DNA from: Glaciecola sp.
GTDB taxonomy: Bacteria; Pseudomonadota; Gammaproteobacteria; Enterobacterales; Alteromonadaceae
Reading direction: 5' to 3'
NCBI GenBank assembly: GCA_029246415.1
Contig: JAQWNF010000023.1
Coordinates: 244,572-308,571 of the forward strand
Length of the DNA stretch: 64,000 bases
The notes beneath the pieces are model-generated. The model was not told the DNA's origin. It saw only the letters and a list, made by a program, of their open reading frames with translations, and made no database searches. Of the stretch, positions 27,407 to 35,266 are shown in pieces. The first letter of the stretch is position 1, and each line of letters opens with the position of its first letter. Both the position numbers and the translations under genes were made by a program.

Positions 27407-28873
27407 TTATTTGCGTTTTTTGAACATATTAGCAAGACCACCAGTGCCACCGGCACCCCCACCTAAACCAGGCGGTAATCCTCCAGGCATTCCGCCTGGA
27501 CCACCCATTCCTGGTGGCATGCCACCGCCAGGAGGCATCATGCCTTTCATTTTATTCATCATTTTACCCATGCCGCCACCGCTCATCTTTTTCATCATCT
27601 TTTGCATTTGGGTAAACTGTTTAAGCAAGCGGTTTACATCTTGGATCTTTGTGCCTGAGCCTGTCGCGATGCGTTTTTTACGCGAACCATTAATTAACTC
27701 AGGTTTTGCGCGTTCTTTAATCGTCATCGAATTAATAATCGCTTCAAACTGATTAAATTGCTTATCGTTGGCTTTGTCTTTGATCTGTGCGGACATATTA
27801 CCCATACCAGGCATTTTATCCATTAACGACATCATGCCGCCCATATCGCGCATTTGCTCTAACTGCTCTTTAAAGTCCTGTAAATCAAAGCCTTTGCCTT
27901 TTTGTACTTTCTTAGCAAGTTTTTCAGCTTTGGTTTTATCTACTTTACGTTCAACTTCTTCAATTAAACTGAGTACATCACCCATACCAAGAATACGTGA
28001 CGCCATACGCTCAGGATGAAATGGTTCTAAGGCATCGAGTTTTTCACCCATACCAATAAATTTAATCGGCTTACCAGTAATTTGGCGTACCGACAAAGCG
28101 GCACCACCACGGGCGTCACCATCCGCTTTGGTCAATATAACACCGGTTAACGGTAGTGCTTCATCAAATGCTTTCGCTGTATTAGCGGCATCTTGACCGG
28201 TCATTGCATCGACTACAAATAGCGTTTCGACTGGCTTAACCGCAGCATGTAATGCTTTGATTTCCCCCATCATCTCGCCATCGATGTGCAAACGTCCTGC
28301 GGTATCAACGATCAATACATCAACAAACTGCTTTTTCGCATGGGCAATCGCGGCATTAACAATATCAATGGGCTTTTCCATGATATTCGAAGGGAAAAAC
28401 TCAACACCGACATCATTGGCCAAGGTCTTAAGCTGCTCGATGGCTGCGGGACGATACACATCGGCGCTCACCACTAATACTTTTTTCTTTTCGCGCTCAG
28501 TCAGTAATTTTGCTAATTTACCCACACTGGTAGTTTTACCCGCACCTTGTAAACCGGCCATCATCACGACAGCAGGCGGTTGAGCTGCTAAATTTAACGA
28601 TTCATTGGCGTTACCCATGACAGATTCAAGCTCTGACTGAACAACTTTGATAAACATCTGGCCAGGCTGAAGGCTTTTGCTAACTTCAGTCCCTAAGGCA
28701 CGTTCTTTGACCTGATTGACAAAGGCTTTGACCACTGGCAATGCAACATCCGCTTCAAGTAACGCCATGCGTACTTCACGTAATGTATCTTTGATATTAT
28801 CTTCGGTTAAACGCCCTTTTCCACTTATGTTTTTCAAGGTAGAAGAGAGGCGATCCGTTAAGCTTTCAAACAT
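27407..28873 (-). CDS. ffh: Ffh, signal recognition particle GTPase
   Basis: 488 residues. The N domain (about 1-90) is followed by the G domain with P-loop GLQGAGKTT, DTAGR and TKADGDARGG motifs, and the methionine-rich M domain (about 300-430) that binds 4.5S RNA and signal peptides. The C-terminus is an unusually glycine-, methionine- and proline-rich tail. The ATG at 28873 has AGGG ten bases upstream; a TTG three codons earlier abuts that site and is rejected. It is divergent from ypjD. Confidence 0.97.
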   Translation of the reverse strand: MFESLTDRLSSTLKNISGKGRLTEDNIKDTLREVRMALLEADVALPVVKAFVNQVKERALGTEVSKSLQPGQMFIKVVQSELESVMGNANESLNLAAQPPAVVMMAGLQGAGKTTSVGKLAKLLTEREKKKVLVVSADVYRPAAIEQLKTLANDVGVEFFPSNIMEKPIDIVNAAIAHAKKQFVDVLIVDTAGRLHIDGEMMGEIKALHAAVKPVETLFVVDAMTGQDAANTAKAFDEALPLTGVILTKADGDARGGAALSVRQITGKPIKFIGMGEKLDALEPFHPERMASRILGMGDVLSLIEEVERKVDKTKAEKLAKKVQKGKGFDLQDFKEQLEQMRDMGGMMSLMDKMPGMGNMSAQIKDKANDKQFNQFEAIINSMTIKERAKPELINGSRKKRIATGSGTKIQDVNRLLKQFTQMQKMMKKMSGGGMGKMMNKMKGMMPPGGGMPPGMGGPGGMPGGLPPGLGGGAGGTGGLANMFKKRK

Positions 28874-29029
28874 CGTTGTCAATCCCTATAATTTACTCTA
28901 TGTCACAATAAACTCGATTATACTGTTTTACGTCACAGCGTGTTAGAGGTATATTAACAAATATCATTATCTAATAACATCATGTCGAGCTAACCTTTTT
29001 TCAGTTAGTCAAAATTTTCAGGGAGTGTC

Positions 29030-29851
29030 ATGATCGTCGTTATTGAAATTATCGCTATCGTTGCTTATGCCGTTGCCTCTGGATTATTGTCGCGACGCTT
29101 CATCGCTGCGCAGGATCAAGTACAAACTTGGTCAGACCGACTCGCTCACTCTTGGCTGCCGGTTGTCATGGGTATCGGCGCAATTGCAGCGCATGGCTTC
29201 TTGTTATTGACACTATTTATGCAATCAGGCAATCCTGATTTGAGCATGGTTAATGTTGCATCATTACTGTCATGGTTAATGGTGGTGACCTTATTACTCA
29301 CCAGCGTATTTATGCGCTATACCATTTTAGTCCCCGTTAGCTTTGCATTTGCAGCAGTATGCGTCATGCTAATGCTAATTAACCCTACATCATACACACT
29401 GACTGACTACCAAGCCGCGCCTATGGTTATCCATATCATGTTATCGCTTTCCGCTTATGGTTGTGTGGTGGTTGCTTTGTTGTATGCACTGCAAATGCGC
29501 TATATTCACAAACAACTCAAACACAACCCTTTGCTCCTAACCCAACAATCACTCCCCCCACTGCTTGGTGTTGAAGCTTGGGTCTTAAAGTTAGTGTTAA
29601 TGGGCAGTATTTTATTGGGTTTGGCGTTAGTTAGTGGCTTTTTAACTATTGATACGATGCTGTCACAGCAACATGCCCACAAAACAGTGCTTAGCATGAT
29701 TGCGTTAGCTGTATTTATAAGCCTGCTCGTTATCCACGCTAAGTGGGGTTTATCCACGTCTATGATACTTACGTTGACGAGTATTGGCGTGATTACCCTG
29801 ACGATCGGCTACTTTGGCACACGTATAGTGCGTGAATTGATTTTAATATAA
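29030..29851 (+). CDS. ypjD: YpjD-like cytochrome c assembly family inner-membrane protein
   Basis: 273 residues with about eight transmembrane helices and the shape of the CcmC/CcsA superfamily. A histidine-containing segment (AQQHAHKTVLSMIAL in part, and PMVIHIMLSLSAYG) matches the haem-handling region of this family, but a haem-lyase role is not demonstrated. Its position between ffh and corB is the same as in E. coli, where the function of YpjD is poorly defined. A GGGAG Shine-Dalgarno precedes the start. Confidence 0.8.
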   Translation: MIVVIEIIAIVAYAVASGLLSRRFIAAQDQVQTWSDRLAHSWLPVVMGIGAIAAHGFLLLTLFMQSGNPDLSMVNVASLLSWLMVVTLLLTSVFMRYTILVPVSFAFAAVCVMLMLINPTSYTLTDYQAAPMVIHIMLSLSAYGCVVVALLYALQMRYIHKQLKHNPLLLTQQSLPPLLGVEAWVLKLVLMGSILLGLALVSGFLTIDTMLSQQHAHKTVLSMIALAVFISLLVIHAKWGLSTSMILTLTSIGVITLTIGYFGTRIVRELILI

Positions 29852-29931
29852 CCTTGCATCCTATGTGCAATTCGCTATCATCCGAGCATTATTGATTCGA
29901 ATTTATTTTTGTACATACAGGAAACTTCTTT

Positions 29932-31218
29932 TTGGACGCTATCTCTACTACCACCTTGTTTATTATTCTGGGTGTGTTGATACTCTGCTCGGCCTATTTC
30001 TCAAGTTCTGAAACCGGCATGATGTCGCTTAACCGATATCGTCTCAAACATCTCAACAATGAAGGCAATCGCACCGCTCGACGCGTGCAAAAGATGCTCG
30101 ACCGCCCTGACCGTCTAATCGGGCTGATACTAATCGGAAATAACCTAGTGAATATCGGCGCATCAGCTATTGCTACCGTCATTGGCTTGCGTCTATATGG
30201 CGATGTGGGAATTGCTATTGCTACTTTTGCTTTGACATTTATTATTCTGGTATTTGCAGAAGTCACGCCAAAAACGATTGCCGCGCTTTATCCAGAAAAA
30301 ATCGCCTTTCCAAGCTCATATCTACTCAAACCTCTAGGCGTCGTGCTATATCCATTTGTGATTTTTGTTAATGGCATTACCAACATCTTGTTAGCCTTGT
30401 TTAAAATCAGCCCAACCAATAATCAAGGTGACGAACTAAGCCCAGAAGAACTGCGCACAGTGGTGTACGAAGCGGGTTCATTGATCCCCAAAGAACACCA
30501 AGACATGTTAGTCAGTATCTTGGAATTAGAAAATATGACTGCCGAAGATATCATGATCCCACGGAATGAAATCGTTGCGATAGATATCAACCAAGAATGG
30601 AAAGATATTCAACGCCAACTGGTCAACTCTCAACATACTCGCGTGTTGTTGTATCGCGACTCAATTGACGATGCGGTTGGTTTTGTACACGTACGAGATG
30701 CACTGCGCTTGTTATCTAAAGATGAGTTTTCTAAAGCGAGTTTGTTACGCGCAGTACGTGAAATCTTTTACTCGCCAGATTCTACGTCTTTGCACGTGTT
30801 GATGTATCAATTTCAAAAAGCTCGCGAACGCATTGGTTTAGTGGTTGATGAATACGGTGATATTCAAGGTTTGGTGACATTAGAAGACATTTTAGAAGAA
30901 ATCATCGGTGACTTTACCACCAACATGGTTCCCGACCATCACAAATCTACCAATGCCCAACAAGATGGGAGTGTGTTGGTTGATGGTAGTACTAACATTC
31001 GCGATTTGAACAAAGAAATGAATTGGTCGTTTCCAATTGAAGGTCCTAAAACACTCAATGGCTTAATTTTAGAAGAGTTGCAAGATATCCCAGAAAACAA
31101 TATCTCGTTGCGCTTAGCTGGTTATCCGGTTGAAATTGTTGAATGGAATGACAACATGATCACTACCGTCAGAGTGATGCCGCAACATTATCGACCACTG
31201 TATAGCGAAGATGATTAA
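29932..31218 (+). CDS. corB: CorB/HlyC-type membrane transporter-associated protein
   Basis: 428 residues. An N-terminal CNNM (DUF21) membrane domain with four helices (about 5-145) is followed by two CBS domains and a C-terminal CorC/HlyC domain (about 340-425). CorB/CorC proteins are linked to magnesium and cobalt efflux. The start is a TTG at 29932 with AGGAA eight bases upstream; no ATG precedes the first membrane helix. Its TAA shares the bases TTAA with the stop of the gene that faces it. Confidence 0.85.
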   Translation: MDAISTTTLFIILGVLILCSAYFSSSETGMMSLNRYRLKHLNNEGNRTARRVQKMLDRPDRLIGLILIGNNLVNIGASAIATVIGLRLYGDVGIAIATFALTFIILVFAEVTPKTIAALYPEKIAFPSSYLLKPLGVVLYPFVIFVNGITNILLALFKISPTNNQGDELSPEELRTVVYEAGSLIPKEHQDMLVSILELENMTAEDIMIPRNEIVAIDINQEWKDIQRQLVNSQHTRVLLYRDSIDDAVGFVHVRDALRLLSKDEFSKASLLRAVREIFYSPDSTSLHVLMYQFQKARERIGLVVDEYGDIQGLVTLEDILEEIIGDFTTNMVPDHHKSTNAQQDGSVLVDGSTNIRDLNKEMNWSFPIEGPKTLNGLILEELQDIPENNISLRLAGYPVEIVEWNDNMITTVRVMPQHYRPLYSEDD

Positions 31219-31556
31219 GAGGCCTTATCAGTACGAGTAGACACATTGGTTTCGGTAGTCTGGTGATGTTGCGTTGATTTTGGTGGTATTAAACCATCGG
31301 AAAACTCTTGCGCTTGTTTCAGCGCCTCTTCACGCGCTTTGCGGTTACGAATGATTTCACGCTTTACTTCAGCCACACGTCTATCCAACTTATTCAAGTC
31401 GGACATTAATTTTTTTAATTCAGTATCTTGAGCAATATCATTATGAAATAAATGATAGTTTAATGCTTCTTTCAACTGTGTTGGGAGAGATTTTTTTTTC
31501 GCCATCATCCTTGACTGCGTTATGGTTGAACCTAATTTATATCGGTCGAAAAGCAT
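31215..31556 (-). CDS. Small charged protein of unknown function
   Basis: 113 residues, rich in Lys, Arg and Glu, likely helical and partly coiled-coil at about 45-100 (LKKLMSDLNKLDRRVAEVKREII). No domain is recognised. It begins 11 bases after the sixA stop, with AAGGA three bases before the ATG at 31556; internal ATGs at 31508 and 31505 (MAKKKSLPTQ) are possible and might be the real start. Its stop overlaps that of corB. The function is not inferable. Confidence 0.6.
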   Translation of the reverse strand: MLFDRYKLGSTITQSRMMAKKKSLPTQLKEALNYHLFHNDIAQDTELKKLMSDLNKLDRRVAEVKREIIRNRKAREEALKQAQEFSDGLIPPKSTQHHQTTETNVSTRTDKAS

Positions 31557-31567
31557 TTTCCTTAATG

Positions 31568-32047
31568 CTAAATTCCTTGATAATGTGTAATCAATTTTCC
31601 TTGTGAACGCTGCAAATCATACTCAATCACAGCCACCGAGGCGGTTGCAAATAAAGGTGAGATACGTTGTTTACAAATCGTATCTACAAAATAACTCACA
31701 AAGGGCATATGTGAAACCAACAAAATGCATTCTGGTTGTTCTAAAAATGATAATTTGGTATCTAAATAATCATGCGCAATACTTGTCACACTACTCGGCA
31801 GGATATCCTGTGAATACTCAACATTATTGATGGTCAAGATGTCATTTAGCAGTGAAAAAGTCTGACGCGTTCGCAGATAAGGGCTAACAAACGCAAAATC
31901 GATACCTTGTTTAGGGATAACATCGTTATCAATTAACCAGCTTGCGGTTTGTTTTACTTGATTAATACCGGATTTAGTCAGTGGTCGCTGCATATCAGAT
32001 TCTGCAACTAATTGAGCTTCACCGTGCCGCATTATTAATAATTTCAT
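31568..32047 (-). CDS. sixA: SixA, phosphohistidine phosphatase
   Basis: About 159 residues of the histidine phosphatase superfamily. The catalytic RHG motif is at the N-terminus (LLIMRHGEAQ), and the second histidine is in LLVSHMPFVSY. SixA removes phosphate from histidine phosphotransfer domains such as that of ArcB. I prefer the ATG at 32047 over one seven codons upstream, since SixA starts at the sheet strand before RHG, and GAGA lies six bases upstream. It neighbours the M16 peptidase and lies about 3 kb from fadJ-fadI. Confidence 0.88.
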   Translation of the reverse strand: MKLLIMRHGEAQLVAESDMQRPLTKSGINQVKQTASWLIDNDVIPKQGIDFAFVSPYLRTRQTFSLLNDILTINNVEYSQDILPSSVTSIAHDYLDTKLSFLEQPECILLVSHMPFVSYFVDTICKQRISPLFATASVAVIEYDLQRSQGKLITHYQGI

Positions 32048-32247
32048 ATATTTCTCAGTGTGACTCATTCTCTAACCGAAAGCATTATAATAGTTAAATC
32101 TGCAAATTGCGGTGATACTTTAATACTCTAAGACTAAGGTGGATAAAAAGGCTAATCCATATTGGTCAATGTCTTTACCAATAATAAAAAGTGACTACAG
32201 TCTTTTATTTAGCTATGTTTAATAGTATGCAGTAAATTAGGATACCC

Positions 32248-34920
32248 ATTATTCAGCCACAAGCCATTAGTAACCACTCAATCAATGATTGGTCGGTTCA
32301 CATATTAGCACATGAATTACCCGAACATATTGTAAACATTACAATTAATACGGGCTATTTTGATGATCCTAACACTCTCCCCGGTTTAGCACATTTAGTC
32401 GAACATGTGTTAATGCGAGGAACAGATAATCAAGCAGGTCTGCAACAAATCATCACCCAGCAACATCTGCGTATTGACGCCCATACAAGCGCCAATAAAC
32501 TCCTATTTACAGTATCGCACATCATTTCTGACCCGTTGATTATCATTGCTGATATGCTCAATACTGTGTGTCAATTTAACGCTACAACAGAGTCAGTCGC
32601 TAGCGAAATAGTAACAATTGCAGATGAGTTCACAGCGATTAAAAGTGATGCCATCCGAGCTGTACAAGAAGTAACCCGAGAAACGTGCAACCCTCTACAT
32701 CCCTTTGCGAAATTTCCTACTGGGAATGCACATACATTCTCACAACATAGCGTAGAAGAGTTAACTCTAGCAGTGCAATCTTGGCTCGACACGAATCTGC
32801 ATAGTATGAATATTGATATTCACGTGATCTGTAGTAAATCGTTAGCGCCAATTGACATCTCAACCCTCAATGCCCATTTACCTGTTAGTAATGTGCAAGC
32901 GCACATTACTAGCTCACTATCCTCGGCTCCGCCTTTGTATCTTGATGTGCAGCAAGGGATAGAACTATTCATTAATGCCCCCACAGCCCAACCACGATTA
33001 ATTTTGAGTTTTGCTGTGGATGTCACTGATATTGCAGCACATGATGTCGCATTATTATTGTTTATTCTAAACTACCCTCCTCTCACATCAATGCCTCATC
33101 AATTAATGGAACATGGCTTAGTGAAGCAATATCATGTGGATGCAGGACTTCAGGTTAAGCAAACAATAGAATTGAATATTAACATAGCGTTGACCGAGCT
33201 AGGATTAACCCAATATTCGAGAATTGTCCGTTTGTGGTTGAGTTTTTTAGCCAATCAACATACCCAACCTATTCCCGATATTATTATGCACCAACTCGAT
33301 ATTGCGATGACATGGCGGGAGTGTTTTAGCGATGATGTAGCGATACCTTGGGCGCAGTGGTTTGAGCAGTTACCACGCACTGTTGAACTGCACGACAGCG
33401 CCTATTCAGAAAACGGGATCTGTAATCTGTTAGAACAATGTCAACTCGGACAAATGCGAGTGTTGTTACTTGCTCCTGAGGATGCGTTACCAGAATGCTC
33501 GGCGCCGATAAAGCGTACGCAATGGTATGAAACATATTATCAATCACGACCAATAGCGCTATTACCCACCTTGGCAGATCCTTTGCTCAATGATTTTAGC
33601 TTTGATTTGTTTGTTCTCAATCGCTTTATCGAACAATTACCTCAGCTTGAATCTCAACATGTTGCACAAAATGACTCTATCGGACAACATTTAGGCTCTG
33701 AACATCATGATGTCTACCACGAATATTATAGTGGTACTGACAAACCTATTATTGAGGTATTTTTAGCCTTAGAATACTTACGCCCTGATGCGACGTCGAT
33801 TATCGCTAAGCGTATTTGGGTATCGGGTATAGAAGAGAAACTACACTATCTTAGATATCCGTTTACGATGATTGGTGGGAATATCAAAATTTATCCCAAT
33901 CAAACTGGTTTGACGTTAAGTGTTGCTAGTCCTCGGCCTTTACTAATTCCACTATTAACAGAAGTCTTCGATCTGCTCAAAGAGCCATTGCTATTAATTG
34001 GTAATTTTACGACTTTACACCAACAGCACATAAACAACATATTACAACGCCGTCCGAAAACCGCATATCAAGCGGCATTTTCGCAATTAAGTGAAACTCT
34101 TTGCCAACAACCTACTTTTTATGAATATCAGCAAATGGAAACGATCCAAGGACTCGACCCGCAACAGGTAGCAGAATACCATCAAGGCTTTTTTACTGCA
34201 TGTTATGGTGAAGCATTAATATATGGGAATTTAAGCGACCAAGAGCGTAGGCAGGTCAATTGTTTAGTCCAAGCACTTACCCGAGTCCCTAAGCCGTCAC
34301 TAAATAATGCGATACACCAAGCTAAGGAACGCGTGCTTTATTCTCAATCAAACTACCACAATGCCTGTTTTGTGACACTGTTACTGTGTAAAGAAAAGTC
34401 CCTAAAAGCGACACTACTGGCGATGGTTTTAGCGGAAGTGCTAGCAGAACCATTCTTTGAGCGTTTCCGCCAAGAATTACAAATTGGCTATGATATTGGT
34501 TCAGGCTTTATTACCCATCAACAACATCCTGGAGTGAGCTTTTATATCAACTACACGCAGCATTCAGCCATGAGTATTTATCAACATCAAGTCACGTTTT
34601 TTAATGAAATGAGGCACGCTTTACCTCAATTTGCCCCTCACTGGCCAATAGTTAAACAAAGCTTAACACATCAGTTAAACCCTCAATCTCTTGGTTTTTC
34701 ACAGCAAGCGCAATATTTATGGATGCAGATGGGCAGACTCGGTGGTATCAAACATGATGCACAATTAGTGTCTTTGTTAAATGATACTGAATTTGAGGAG
34801 TTTTTGGAGTTTAGCTTGGACCTACTCGACATTAGCGCTGAACATTGCGTTTATAGCATTAGTTCACATGTGAACGATCCAAGTGTGCATGAACTCAGGC
34901 GTGAAATTTCACCGAGTTGA
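32248..34920 (+). CDS. M16 (pitrilysin/insulinase) family zinc peptidase, apparent ATT start
   Basis: About 890 residues. The M16 inverted zinc site HLVEH lies at about residues 49-53 and the third ligand is Glu near 127 (TIADEFT), 74 residues later; a C-terminal region resembles the pitrilysin RQELQIGYDIGSGF segment. Zinc ligands appear intact. All ATG, GTG and TTG codons lie after the zinc motif (the first is GTG at 32407), and the frame opens only at 32236. An AGGA Shine-Dalgarno sits five bases before ATT at 32248, which I propose as the start. A -35/-10-like pair (GTGACT and TATGTT) lies just upstream. Confidence 0.7.
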   Translation: MIQPQAISNHSINDWSVHILAHELPEHIVNITINTGYFDDPNTLPGLAHLVEHVLMRGTDNQAGLQQIITQQHLRIDAHTSANKLLFTVSHIISDPLIIIADMLNTVCQFNATTESVASEIVTIADEFTAIKSDAIRAVQEVTRETCNPLHPFAKFPTGNAHTFSQHSVEELTLAVQSWLDTNLHSMNIDIHVICSKSLAPIDISTLNAHLPVSNVQAHITSSLSSAPPLYLDVQQGIELFINAPTAQPRLILSFAVDVTDIAAHDVALLLFILNYPPLTSMPHQLMEHGLVKQYHVDAGLQVKQTIELNINIALTELGLTQYSRIVRLWLSFLANQHTQPIPDIIMHQLDIAMTWRECFSDDVAIPWAQWFEQLPRTVELHDSAYSENGICNLLEQCQLGQMRVLLLAPEDALPECSAPIKRTQWYETYYQSRPIALLPTLADPLLNDFSFDLFVLNRFIEQLPQLESQHVAQNDSIGQHLGSEHHDVYHEYYSGTDKPIIEVFLALEYLRPDATSIIAKRIWVSGIEEKLHYLRYPFTMIGGNIKIYPNQTGLTLSVASPRPLLIPLLTEVFDLLKEPLLLIGNFTTLHQQHINNILQRRPKTAYQAAFSQLSETLCQQPTFYEYQQMETIQGLDPQQVAEYHQGFFTACYGEALIYGNLSDQERRQVNCLVQALTRVPKPSLNNAIHQAKERVLYSQSNYHNACFVTLLLCKEKSLKATLLAMVLAEVLAEPFFERFRQELQIGYDIGSGFITHQQHPGVSFYINYTQHSAMSIYQHQVTFFNEMRHALPQFAPHWPIVKQSLTHQLNPQSLGFSQQAQYLWMQMGRLGGIKHDAQLVSLLNDTEFEEFLEFSLDLLDISAEHCVYSISSHVNDPSVHELRREISPS

Positions 34921-35092
34921 AGCCTGTCGCTTTTCTAATAGCGACGTTTTTTGATACCGAAAATAAAGGCAATGCCATAGGCCCTAAGCAGATACCGATG
35001 AAGGCCCAACGCTTTGCAGGCATAGCATTTAACTTAGCCTCGACAAAATAAAACATACTACAAATAAATGCTAATAATAATAATCCAATCAT
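34895..35092 (-). CDS. Small two-helix membrane protein
   Basis: 65 residues. Two hydrophobic segments (about 1-18 and 28-45) suggest a small inner-membrane protein with a KRWAFIG-type basic turn. A GGAG Shine-Dalgarno with six-base spacing supports translation from the ATG at 35092. The last 26 bases overlap the 3' end of the M16 peptidase gene on the other strand. No family is recognised with confidence; function unknown. Confidence 0.65.
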   Translation of the reverse strand: MIGLLLLAFICSMFYFVEAKLNAMPAKRWAFIGICLGPMALPLFSVSKNVAIRKATGFNSVKFHA

Positions 35093-35189
35093 GATATCTC
35101 CATGTGCGGAATAACGTATGGTGACGTTTAATTTATGAAATTATACCTGACTAGAGGGAATAAACGAGTATTTATCTTGGTGATAATGA

Positions 35190-35248
35190 ATAAAACCGAG
35201 AGAGCCTGGACTCCTCTGATAGGAGGTTGAGTAGCTAACTCGGTTTTT
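35190..35248. terminator. Nested hairpin after fadJ
   Basis: AAAACCGAG and CTCGGTTTT form an outer stem, and CTCCT/AGGAG an inner one, in about 59 bases with T-rich ends on both strands. It lies after fadJ on the minus strand and before the small membrane gene. Confidence 0.7.
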
Positions 35249-35266
35249 ATCTTAACTAATGCGATG

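Noticed and set aside
27390..27752. Pro/Pro-Gly-rich plus-strand ORF opposite the end of ffh
   Set aside because: It is antisense to the glycine- and methionine-rich M-domain tail of ffh; no start signals and low complexity.
32407..34920. GTG at 32407 as the start of the M16 peptidase
   Set aside because: This would delete the zinc-binding HLVEH motif that is encoded in frame just before it, and no Shine-Dalgarno is placed for it.
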